A stretch of DNA of 6,568 nt from NCBI GenBank assembly GCA_017398245.1, contig JAFQGN010000073.1, positions 1 through 6,568 on the forward strand, given 5' to 3'. The notes beneath the pieces were generated by a model that did no database searches, was not told the DNA's origin, and worked only from the letters and a program-made list of their open reading frames with translations. Each line of letters begins with the position of its first letter. The first letter of the stretch is position 1. This document shows, piece after piece, positions 1 to 4,228 of the stretch. This DNA is from Clostridia bacterium (GTDB taxonomy: Bacteria; Bacillota_A; Clostridia; Christensenellales; Aristaeellaceae). Made by a program: the position numbers and the translations under genes.

Positions 1-60
1 ACGTACGTTTCTCTCATGCAGAAAAATTGCGTTACGCTCAGGGAGGCTCTTTGCAAATGA
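1..60 (+). CDS. C-terminus of a metal ABC transporter substrate-binding protein (ZnuA/TroA type), partial
   Basis: The reading frame starting at base 1 stays open for 19 codons and ends at TGA 58-60, giving the tail TYVSLMQKNCVTLREALCK. This resembles the C-terminal helix of cluster-9 zinc/manganese binding proteins, which commonly end in a Y-x-x-x-M-x-x-N-x-x-x-L-x-x-x-L pattern. Its stop overlaps the start codon of the next gene (ATGA at 57-60), so the two are translationally coupled. In this family the protein is an extracytoplasmic lipoprotein that captures Zn2+ or Mn2+ and delivers it to the permease. Only 19 residues are visible, so the assignment rests on this short pattern plus the metal-type ATPase that follows. 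The start lies outside the window. Confidence 0.6.
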   Translation, partial: TYVSLMQKNCVTLREALCK

Positions 61-737
61 GTACGCTGATCGATGTGCAGAATTTGTGCGCTTCGTATGA
101 AGGGCGGCAGGTTCTGGAGGATGTGAATTTTTCGGTGCGGCAGGGCCAGTGGCTGTGCATCGTGGGCGAAAATGGAGGCGGAAAGAGCACGCTGATCCGC
201 TGTTTGCTGGGCGTTGTGCAGCCTACGGCGGGCAAGATCGTATACGGAGAGGGGGTCGCGCCGTCGTCGATCGGTTATCTGCCCCAGCAGACCGACTGCA
301 GGCCCGATTTTCCTTCCACTGTGCGCGAGATCGTGCGCGGCGGGCTGATGAGCCGCAAGCGCGCGTTCGTGTTTCTTTCCCGCAAGGAAAAGCAGCGAGC
401 GGACGAGGCGATGGAAACGCTGGGGATCGCGGATCTGGCGGGGCGAAAGTTTGCCGATCTTTCCGGCGGGCAGAAGCAGCGCGTTCTGCTTGCGCGCACG
501 CTGTGCGCTTCCAACGGGCTACTGATTCTGGATGAACCGGCGACTGGTCTGGACGCGGCGGCGGCGAGCGAGCTGCTGCGCACGGTGCGGCACATTCATT
601 CCATGGGCACGACGGTGATCCTTTCGGCAAACGACGCGCAGACGGCGATACAATACGCCACGCATATGCTGCAGCTGCACGGAAAGGTGGTATTCAGCGG
701 CACTTCGCAGCAGTATCTGCGCTCCGGGCTGATCTGA
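57..737 (+). CDS. Metal (Zn/Mn) ABC transporter ATP-binding protein, ZnuC-like
   Basis: This is a 226-residue nucleotide-binding subunit of an ABC importer, expected to hydrolyse ATP on the cytoplasmic face to drive metal uptake. Visible motifs are: aromatic A-loop Tyr14; Walker A GENGGGKST (37-45); Q-loop YLPQQ (74-78); signature LSGGQKQR (135-142); Walker B ending LILDEP with catalytic Glu160; and D-loop GLD (164-166). Length and sequence fit the ZnuC/TroB/MntB cluster, and the metal could be Zn or Mn. ATG 57 is chosen over an in-frame start at 27 because GGGAGG at 41-46 sits at good spacing and ATG overlaps the upstream stop. The oddity is the H-loop: the usual Ser-His-Asp is replaced by S-A-N-D (190-193), so the switch histidine appears to be Asn192. 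No permease gene follows; the operon ends in a terminator, so the membrane subunit must lie upstream or elsewhere. Confidence 0.9.
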   Translation: MSTLIDVQNLCASYEGRQVLEDVNFSVRQGQWLCIVGENGGGKSTLIRCLLGVVQPTAGKIVYGEGVAPSSIGYLPQQTDCRPDFPSTVREIVRGGLMSRKRAFVFLSRKEKQRADEAMETLGIADLAGRKFADLSGGQKQRVLLARTLCASNGLLILDEPATGLDAAAASELLRTVRHIHSMGTTVILSANDAQTAIQYATHMLQLHGKVVFSGTSQQYLRSGLI

Positions 738-743
738 ACAGAA

Positions 744-781
744 AAAAAGAGCGTTCCTCCGATGGGAGGAACGCTCTTTTT
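744..781 (+). terminator. Strong intrinsic terminator of the metal transporter operon
   Basis: A perfect 17-base-pair stem (744-760 pairs with 765-781) closes a GATG tetraloop, and its 3' arm ends in a run of five T. The 5' arm begins with A residues, so the last pairs are A-U. It lies six bases after the stop codon of the ATPase gene and should end the operon efficiently. Because the arm also starts with A residues, it may work from the other strand as well. Confidence 0.93.
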
Positions 782-1065
782 GCGGTTTTATTGGTGGGGG
801 AGCGGCGGTTTCCACAGCTTTTTGTGAGATGAGCTGAGGAGTGATTCCACGTGGGGGCGTGGTTTCTGCAGCTATTCTGTGAGAAGGGCTGGAGGGGTGA
901 TTCCGCGTGGGGTGCGCGGTTTCCACAGCTATTCTGGAGAAGGGCTGGGGGATGCGAGGGTTTTCGGCAGATGCAGAGGGCTGGGATGTTTTTCGCGAGG
1001 GTTTGCGGCAGCTGCAGTTTTCTTTGGCAGGGGATGCGTTGGCCGGTCGGATTTTTGGAGAAAGC
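782..1065. other. Convergent intergenic region without a gene
   Basis: This stretch lies between the terminators of two converging genes. Apart from the degenerate repeat array I see no gene, promoter or RNA gene in it. Open frames on both strands overlap the flanking genes and have no ribosome binding site or family resemblance. Confidence 0.7.
805..950. repeat. Imperfect tandem repeat, about 2.6 copies of a 54-57 base unit
   Basis: Three units begin with closely related sequence at 805 (GCGGTTTCCACAGCT), 859 (GTGGTTTCTGCAGCT) and 916 (GCGGTTTCCACAGCT). Each continues with a TTCTG(TG)AGA-like block, a GGGCTG block and, in the first two, GTGATTCC(A/G)CGTGGGG. Spacings are 54 and 57 bases. 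More decayed related blocks (GCAGATGCAG near 968, GCAGCTGCAG near 1008) may extend the array to about 1045. It fills the convergent gap between two terminators, a common location for REP-like intergenic elements. Long open frames cross it, but none has a credible start or a recognisable product. Confidence 0.7.
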
Positions 1066-1096
1066 AAAAGGACCCCTTTTTGCGGAGGGATCCTTT
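1066..1096 (-). terminator. Intrinsic terminator of the Nudix gene
   Basis: Read on the minus strand, AAAGGATCCC (1096-1087) pairs with GGGGTCCTTT (1076-1067) through ten pairs, including one U-G wobble. The loop is about ten bases, followed by a short T run at 1069-1066 and another after GC. It begins nine bases beyond the stop codon of the Nudix hydrolase. The opposite strand has no T-tract after the stem, which supports the minus-strand direction. Confidence 0.72.
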
Positions 1097-1105
1097 GTGG
1101 GAAAA

Positions 1106-1561
1106 TCAGCGTGCTTTGCGCTCGGAACCGAGGAAAATAGCGTCCTGCGCGGCGAGAACGCGCTTCATTTCGGCGCGGATGGTGGCGGGGAAGAGGTTCG
1201 TCTTTTCGATATTGGCGATGGGGACCCATTCCATGCCGATCTGGTAGCTGTCGCGCTCGGTGGGCTTTTGCACGGGGACGTTTTCCGGCTTGCAGAGGAA
1301 GATGAAATACATTTTGTGGTTGGCGCCGTCCTCGCGGCCGGATGCGATGCGCTCGTACACGGCGGCCAGCCGCACGGGCTTTACCGTGACGCCGGTCTCC
1401 TCCAAGAGCTCGCGCTTTACGGCCTCTTCCAGCGTTTCACCCGGGTTCTGCCCGCCGCCGGGCAGCGCATAGTATTCGCCCAGGCGCGAGCAGCATTTGT
1501 TTAAAAGAACTTTTCCATCTTCGGAGACGACGAGCGCCTTTGCGGAATTGCGAATGTACAT
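1106..1561 (-). CDS. Nudix hydrolase domain protein
   Basis: This 151-residue cytoplasmic protein carries a complete Nudix box at residues 36-58 matching G-x5-E-x7-R-E-U-x-E-E-x-G-U, with Arg50-Glu51 and the metal-binding Glu54-Glu55. The family hydrolyses nucleoside diphosphates linked to another moiety, using Mg2+ or Mn2+; the substrate here cannot be read from sequence. The box is preceded by YYALPGG (30-36), typical of the fold, and the protein is a single compact domain of normal family length. The start is ATG 1561-1559, with AAAGGAG at 1573-1579 about ten bases upstream. An open frame extends further but crosses the gene's own promoter and has no family similarity. It is monocistronic, with a promoter at 1599-1627 and a terminator at 1066-1096. 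It could act in nucleotide-pool cleaning or sugar-nucleotide or cofactor turnover. Confidence 0.92.
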   Translation of the reverse strand: MYIRNSAKALVVSEDGKVLLNKCCSRLGEYYALPGGGQNPGETLEEAVKRELLEETGVTVKPVRLAAVYERIASGREDGANHKMYFIFLCKPENVPVQKPTERDSYQIGMEWVPIANIEKTNLFPATIRAEMKRVLAAQDAIFLGSERKAR

Positions 1562-1598
1562 CGGGGCCTCGCTCCTTTCGGTTTGTGCAGTACCCCAT

Positions 1599-1627
1599 AT
1601 TATACTCCTGATCGTTACATTTTGCAA
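1599..1627 (-). promoter_or_regulatory. Sigma-A-type promoter of the Nudix gene
   Basis: On the minus strand, TTGCAA (1627-1622) and a perfect TATAAT (1604-1599) are separated by 17 bases. Transcription would start near 1592, giving a leader of about 30 bases before the ATG. The -35 box is embedded in CCGGTTGCA, a 9-mer found in the same register at the promoter near 3980. Confidence 0.82.
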
Positions 1628-1630
1628 CCG

Positions 1631-1646
1631 GCGAACGAAAGTTCGC
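1631..1646. promoter_or_regulatory. Palindrome between divergent promoters
   Basis: GCGAAC (1631-1636) and GTTCGC (1641-1646) form a six-base inverted repeat around GAAA. It lies between the two divergent -35 boxes (1622-1627 minus, 1668-1673 plus), where a shared operator would sit. No transcription factor family is implied by the sequence alone. Confidence 0.35.
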
Positions 1647-1667
1647 GCGCGGCGGACAGATTTTTCG

Positions 1668-1696
1668 TTGCAGAGTTCACATTTTTGCGGTATGAT
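1668..1696 (+). promoter_or_regulatory. Sigma-A-type promoter of the small membrane-anchored protein gene
   Basis: TTGCAG (1668-1673) and TATGAT (1691-1696) are spaced by 17 bases. The expected start point is near 1703, leaving a leader of about 37 bases with a GGCGGAGAG ribosome binding region at 1726-1734. It fires away from the Nudix promoter, with about 40 bases between the two -35 boxes. Confidence 0.75.
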
Positions 1697-1739
1697 ACGA
1701 AAACAAGAGAAATTTTCGGATAAGGGCGGAGAGAAACGC

Positions 1740-2126
1740 ATGAAAAAGAAGAGGATGATTTTGCTGCTGTTGCTGCTGATCTGGGTGGCGTACAAGAATA
1801 TGGATGTGACGGACGAGATGGAGGGCGCGCAAAGCGGCCTTCAGGGCGAATGGCGCGCGCACAGCGACGCGTACGCCGACACAGTGGTGTATATCGATGA
1901 GGATTCCGTACGCGTGACGCAGGATGGAAAAGTGCTCTGCGACGAAATGTACAGCTATGACGAGCGGACGATGCTCGTGACCGGTGCGTACCGGCAGGAT
2001 TTTGAACTGTTCGCGCTGTTTGAATACCGCGACGGGGAAGACGGCGTGAACGGGAGACCGGTGCTGATCGGCAGCGCGGTGCTGCCCGGCGGCGGTGCGG
2101 AGGAGATCTGGTTCAGCAAGAAATGA
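1740..2126 (+). CDS. Small membrane-anchored extracytoplasmic protein, function unknown
   Basis: This is a 128-residue protein that I do not recognise. The N-terminus MKKKRMILLLLLLIWVAY has a lysine/arginine cluster followed by one hydrophobic helix (about residues 6-18). No clear signal peptidase site or lipobox cysteine is present, so it is probably a signal anchor with the rest outside. The remainder (about 30-128) alternates polar and hydrophobic residues, suggesting a small beta-rich domain. It opens with LQGEW and ends in EIWFSKK, reminiscent of lipocalin-like extracytoplasmic domains in Firmicutes, but that is only a resemblance. ATG 1740 is preferred because it follows a purine-rich site and the promoter at 1668-1696; the open frame continues upstream only through the promoter and the divergent gene. 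It is monocistronic. Confidence 0.8.
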   Translation: MKKKRMILLLLLLIWVAYKNMDVTDEMEGAQSGLQGEWRAHSDAYADTVVYIDEDSVRVTQDGKVLCDEMYSYDERTMLVTGAYRQDFELFALFEYRDGEDGVNGRPVLIGSAVLPGGGAEEIWFSKK

Positions 2127-2136
2127 GGCGGAAACC

Positions 2137-2266
2137 GGTCGGTTTTGAGAAAAATAAAGAGAACACGGTCTGGAACGATGCGGTTCCGGGCCGTGTTCTT
2201 TACTTGCGTGATTTGTTTTATGGAGGGAGAAAACAGAATTCGGTCGGCGGATTCTGAAAACCGACC
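2137..2266. repeat. Inverted repeat flanking the convergent terminator
   Basis: The 15 bases GGTCGGTTTTGAGAA (2137-2151) recur inverted at 2252-2266 with one mismatch, enclosing the terminator hairpin. The right-hand copy can instead fold locally: GGTCGG (2242-2247) with CCGACC (2261-2266), or ATTCTG with CAGAAT (2251-2256 with 2234-2239). The left copy also has its own palindrome AAACCG-GT-CGGTTT (2132-2145). It may be a mini-element or a nested RNA structure; no target-site duplication was found. Confidence 0.5.
2161..2198. terminator. Hairpin terminator between convergent genes
   Basis: GAACACGGTCTGGAAC (2161-2176) pairs with GTTCCGGGCCGTGTTC (2183-2198) through 16 pairs, two of them G-U on the plus strand, around a six-base loop. 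On the plus strand TTTACTT follows, a modest U-tract ending the small protein gene. On the minus strand the wobbles become A-C mismatches, but CTCTTTATTTTT follows, so it may also end the azlCD transcript. It is best viewed as bidirectional, clearest for the plus strand. Confidence 0.8.
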
Positions 2267-2269
2267 ATA

Positions 2270-2614
2270 TTACAAAAATACGAACTGGACGAGGAGCATG
2301 TAGCAGACGGTACCGCCGGCGATGGAGAGGAGCATCTGGCGCTTCCAGAGATGCAGCAGGACGGTCAGAACGATGGCGATCAGTTCCGGCAGGGCGTGAT
2401 TTCCGCTCAGAATGCTGGTGTTTTTCAGGCAATAGACGACGAGCATGCCGAAAATGGCCGCCGGGAGCGCGCGGCCGAGATAGACGATGTAAGGCGGGAG
2501 CATGTCCTTTCCCTCAGGGCGCTTGCCGGAGAAGAGGATAAATGGAAGGAAACGGGTGCAGACGGTGCCCAGAACGCAGAGGAAAATGGTGATCAGATGC
2601 TGAGGGACGGTCAT
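2270..2614 (-). CDS. azlD: AzlD family branched-chain amino acid exporter small subunit
   Basis: This 114-residue integral membrane protein is the small partner of AzlC; the AzlCD pair exports branched-chain amino acids and analogues across the cytoplasmic membrane. Four hydrophobic helices are visible at about 7-28, 42-62, 76-90 and 94-113. Family-typical stretches are TRFLPF (20-25) and [19 protein letters not shown] (46-64). Length is normal for the family. ATG 2614-2612 overlaps the azlC stop (ATGA), and AAAGGAGG lies at 2622-2629 inside the end of azlC, so translation is coupled and roughly stoichiometric production is expected. The stop is TAA 2272-2270, followed by the hairpin-rich region at 2137-2266. 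The individual substrate cannot be read from sequence. Confidence 0.92.
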   Translation of the reverse strand: MTVPQHLITIFLCVLGTVCTRFLPFILFSGKRPEGKDMLPPYIVYLGRALPAAIFGMLVVYCLKNTSILSGNHALPELIAIVLTVLLHLWKRQMLLSIAGGTVCYMLLVQFVFL

Positions 2615-3330
2615 TCTTCGGCCTCCTTTCGCTCGATCGGGCGCTTGAAAAGGGTCAGAAATGAAAGCATACAGACCATAGTCGGGATGAGAAACTGATC
2701 CGGGCCAAAGAGGAGGCGGCAGGCGACCGCGCTTGCAAGGCCGATGAGCGCGGAATAGTGCTGCCTGTCCTTGAGCCACTGTTCCAGAAAGATGACGACG
2801 AACATGGCGGTCATGACAAAATCGAGCCCATGGGTATTGAAATGCAGGAAGGAGCCGAGCACAGCGCCGATGAGCGCGCCGGAGATCCAATAAAGCTGAT
2901 CGAGCAGTGAAACGAAGAAATAGAACCAGGAGCGGTCGACATCGGCGGGAATATCGGCCGTACAGTTGATGGAAAAGGTCTCATCGCACAGGGCGAAGAT
3001 GCAATAGAGCTTCTTTTTGCCGATATCGCGGTATTTTTCGAGCATGGCGACGCCATAGAACAGGTGGCGGGCCTGGATCATAAGCGCGGTGAGGAGAGTT
3101 TGCAGCGGGGCGAACGTGCCCATGAGCATGGCGACGGTCACAAATTCCAGCGAGCCGCCGAAAATGGCGATGCTCATCAGCACGGGATACCACGGGGCGA
3201 AGCCGTTGGCGCGCATGTACACGCCGTAGGACGCGCCCAGAAAAAGGAAGCCGGTCAGGATGGGGATGGTCTTGGGGAAGGCCGCAGCGAAGGCTTTTTT
3301 CAGGACGGCGGATCGATCAGTTTTTTTCAT
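2611..3330 (-). CDS. azlC: AzlC family branched-chain amino acid permease large subunit
   Basis: This 239-residue polytopic membrane protein is the large subunit of the AzlCD exporter. The N-terminal basic segment (MKKTDRS to about residue 20) is followed by the [21 protein letters not shown] helix region (19-39), then GGSLEF (58-63), QARHLFYG (86-93) and CDETFS (115-120). These are the positions where the family has its conserved R-H-x-x-Y-G and D-E-T motifs. Several further helices follow and the tail is charged ([11 protein letters not shown]). ATG 3330-3328 is chosen; a GTG 21 codons upstream lacks a ribosome binding site. The chosen start has only a modest AAAGGT about 14 bases upstream, so expression may be limited. 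A possible weak promoter lies near 3394-3421 on the minus strand (TTGCGC, 16 bases, TATAGC, inside a TATTATATA stretch). It forms an operon with azlD. Confidence 0.93.
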   Translation of the reverse strand: MKKTDRSAVLKKAFAAAFPKTIPILTGFLFLGASYGVYMRANGFAPWYPVLMSIAIFGGSLEFVTVAMLMGTFAPLQTLLTALMIQARHLFYGVAMLEKYRDIGKKKLYCIFALCDETFSINCTADIPADVDRSWFYFFVSLLDQLYWISGALIGAVLGSFLHFNTHGLDFVMTAMFVVIFLEQWLKDRQHYSALIGLASAVACRLLFGPDQFLIPTMVCMLSFLTLFKRPIERKEAEE

Positions 3331-3440
3331 ATGTATTTCGAAGACCTTTCTGAAATTTGAATGTCCGCGGATGGCGCACAGCTTGAAAAACACGCTATAT
3401 AATAAGGAAGAAACTGCGCAAGGAGCGCGAGCCGCCGGGC

Positions 3441-3478
3441 AAAAGAAGAGGCGCCCTCCCGCAAAGGGGAGGGGCGCC
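3441..3478 (-). terminator. Intrinsic terminator of the three-helix membrane protein gene
   Basis: GGCGCCC (3450-3456) pairs with GGGCGCC (3472-3478), and TCCC (3457-3460) pairs with GGGA (3467-3470), leaving G3471 bulged and a six-base loop. On the minus strand the very GC-rich stem is followed by TCTTCTTTT (3449-3441), a usable U-tract. It lies 45 bases beyond the stop codon of the gene at 3523-3933 and just ahead of the azlC promoter region, insulating the two units. Confidence 0.8.
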
Positions 3479-3522
3479 GGGAATATCGGTATGCCGGGAA
3501 GCGTAGGCTTGCAGGGCGAAGA

Positions 3523-3933
3523 TCAGAGGAAGGAGAGGGCGATGAAGGCGACGCAGCAGATGAGATCGGCAAAGAAGCAGCAGATATCCTTCTCTTCATC
3601 TTGCAGATCGTCGAAGCTGACGGGGGGCTCTTCATCGACATAATCGATCATATCGCCGTAGGTGCGCATGGGCTTCTTCTTTATATTGACGCGCTTCATG
3701 AACAGCTTGGGCATGCGCAGGCCATCAAAACGGAGGTAGGCGATCCACGCAAGGAGCGCAAAGAAGACGCCTGCGAAGGTAAAGCCGAACATTCGGAAGT
3801 CGGGCCGGATATTTGTTACGAAACGCTCATACAGGAGCACGACGACCAGAGCAAGGAGGAAACGGGTGGTCGTCATATAGATGATGGGGCGCACGAGCAG
3901 TTTGGACGCGAATTTGCGGAATTTCTCTTTCAT
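3523..3933 (-). CDS. Three-helix membrane protein of unknown function
   Basis: This 136-residue protein is not one I recognise. A basic N-terminus (MKEKFRKFASKLLVR) precedes a first helix at about 25-40 and a second at about 48-67. A polar loop of about 50 residues follows, rich in lysine and arginine first (RVNIKKK, 81-87) and then acidic (DYVDEEPPVSFDDLQDEEKD, 97-116). A third helix (117-136) ends exactly at the C-terminus and carries two cysteine pairs, Cys118-Cys119 and Cys126-Cys127. The basic-then-acidic loop is probably cytoplasmic by the positive-inside rule. ATG 3933-3931 is preceded by a strong GAGGAGGT at 3943-3950 and a good promoter, so the gene is real and probably well translated. 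It is monocistronic, with a terminator at 3441-3478. No catalytic motif is visible. Confidence 0.85.
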   Translation of the reverse strand: MKEKFRKFASKLLVRPIIYMTTTRFLLALVVVLLYERFVTNIRPDFRMFGFTFAGVFFALLAWIAYLRFDGLRMPKLFMKRVNIKKKPMRTYGDMIDYVDEEPPVSFDDLQDEEKDICCFFADLICCVAFIALSFL

Positions 3934-3956
3934 AACGGAATTACCTCCTCGATTAT

Positions 3957-3984
3957 ATTATATCCGAAATACGGAAAAATGCAA
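3957..3984 (-). promoter_or_regulatory. Sigma-A-type promoter of the three-helix membrane protein gene
   Basis: On the minus strand, TTGCAT (3984-3979) and TATAAT (3962-3957) are spaced by 16 bases; a second overlapping TATAAT lies at 3957-3952. Transcription would begin close to the ribosome binding site, giving a short leader. The -35 box sits inside CCGGTTGCA (3988-3980), the same 9-mer found at the Nudix promoter. Confidence 0.78.
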
Positions 3985-4079
3985 CCGGAGGGGCGGGAAA
4001 CGCCGGAAAAGGGTCAAATTTGCGCCGTAATGACGCGCTTTACATTCTTACCTGCAGAAAAACGGCCTGTCAAGCAGAA

Positions 4080-4094
4080 AAATTCAGGAAAATT
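4080..4094. promoter_or_regulatory. Possible CodY-like box upstream of the peptide transporter promoter
   Basis: AAATTCAGGAAAATT matches the Firmicutes CodY consensus AATTTTCWGAAAATT at 11 of 15 positions, with a perfect right half. CodY often controls peptide transport operons, and this site lies about 33 bases upstream of the -35 box. The region is AT-rich, so a chance match is quite possible. Confidence 0.25.
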
Positions 4095-4126
4095 GTTTAT
4101 TTTTTGTTTTTTACATTCATTTTCAC

Positions 4127-4155
4127 TTGACGAACGCGCTTAACACGTGTATAAT
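4127..4155 (+). promoter_or_regulatory. Near-consensus sigma-A promoter of the peptide transporter operon
   Basis: TTGACG (4127-4132) and TATAAT (4150-4155) are separated by exactly 17 bases, the best promoter in the window. An AT-rich stretch with T-runs at 4091-4124 lies immediately upstream and could act as an UP element. The spacer contains the perfect palindrome ACACGTGT (4143-4150). The predicted start is near 4162, giving a leader of about 67 bases with AAGGAGG at 4214-4220. Confidence 0.9.
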
Positions 4156-4171
4156 CACCGTCATCAGAAAG

Positions 4172-4193
4172 AGCGAACCGAAAAGTTCGGAGA
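4172..4193 (+). promoter_or_regulatory. Small hairpin in the 5' leader of the solute-binding protein mRNA
   Basis: CGAAC and GTTCG, or alternatively CCGAA and TTCGG, form a five-pair hairpin in GCGAACCGAAAAGTTCGGAG. It lies upstream of the ribosome binding site without masking it. It may protect the 5' end of the message; it is too small to call a riboswitch. Confidence 0.35.
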
Positions 4194-4228
4194 TTCGATC
4201 TTTCAAAATAAACAAGGAGGACTACCCC

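Noticed and set aside
805..950. CRISPR array
   Set aside because: The repeats are imperfect over their whole length with no constant repeat and unique spacer pattern, and no cas gene is nearby.
519..1229. A 236-residue minus-strand open frame with repeated peptide segments
   Set aside because: The repeated peptide is the translation of the intergenic DNA repeat; the frame spans two terminators and overlaps two real genes.
851..1504. A 217-residue plus-strand open frame crossing the repeat array and the Nudix gene
   Set aside because: It overlaps the Nudix gene antisense, lacks a start context and has no family resemblance.
1562..1795. N-terminal extension of the Nudix protein
   Set aside because: It would cross the gene's own promoter and the divergent gene, and its sequence does not resemble the Nudix fold.
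3331..3393. Upstream GTG start for azlC
   Set aside because: No ribosome binding site lies before it, and the added 21 residues do not look like family sequence.
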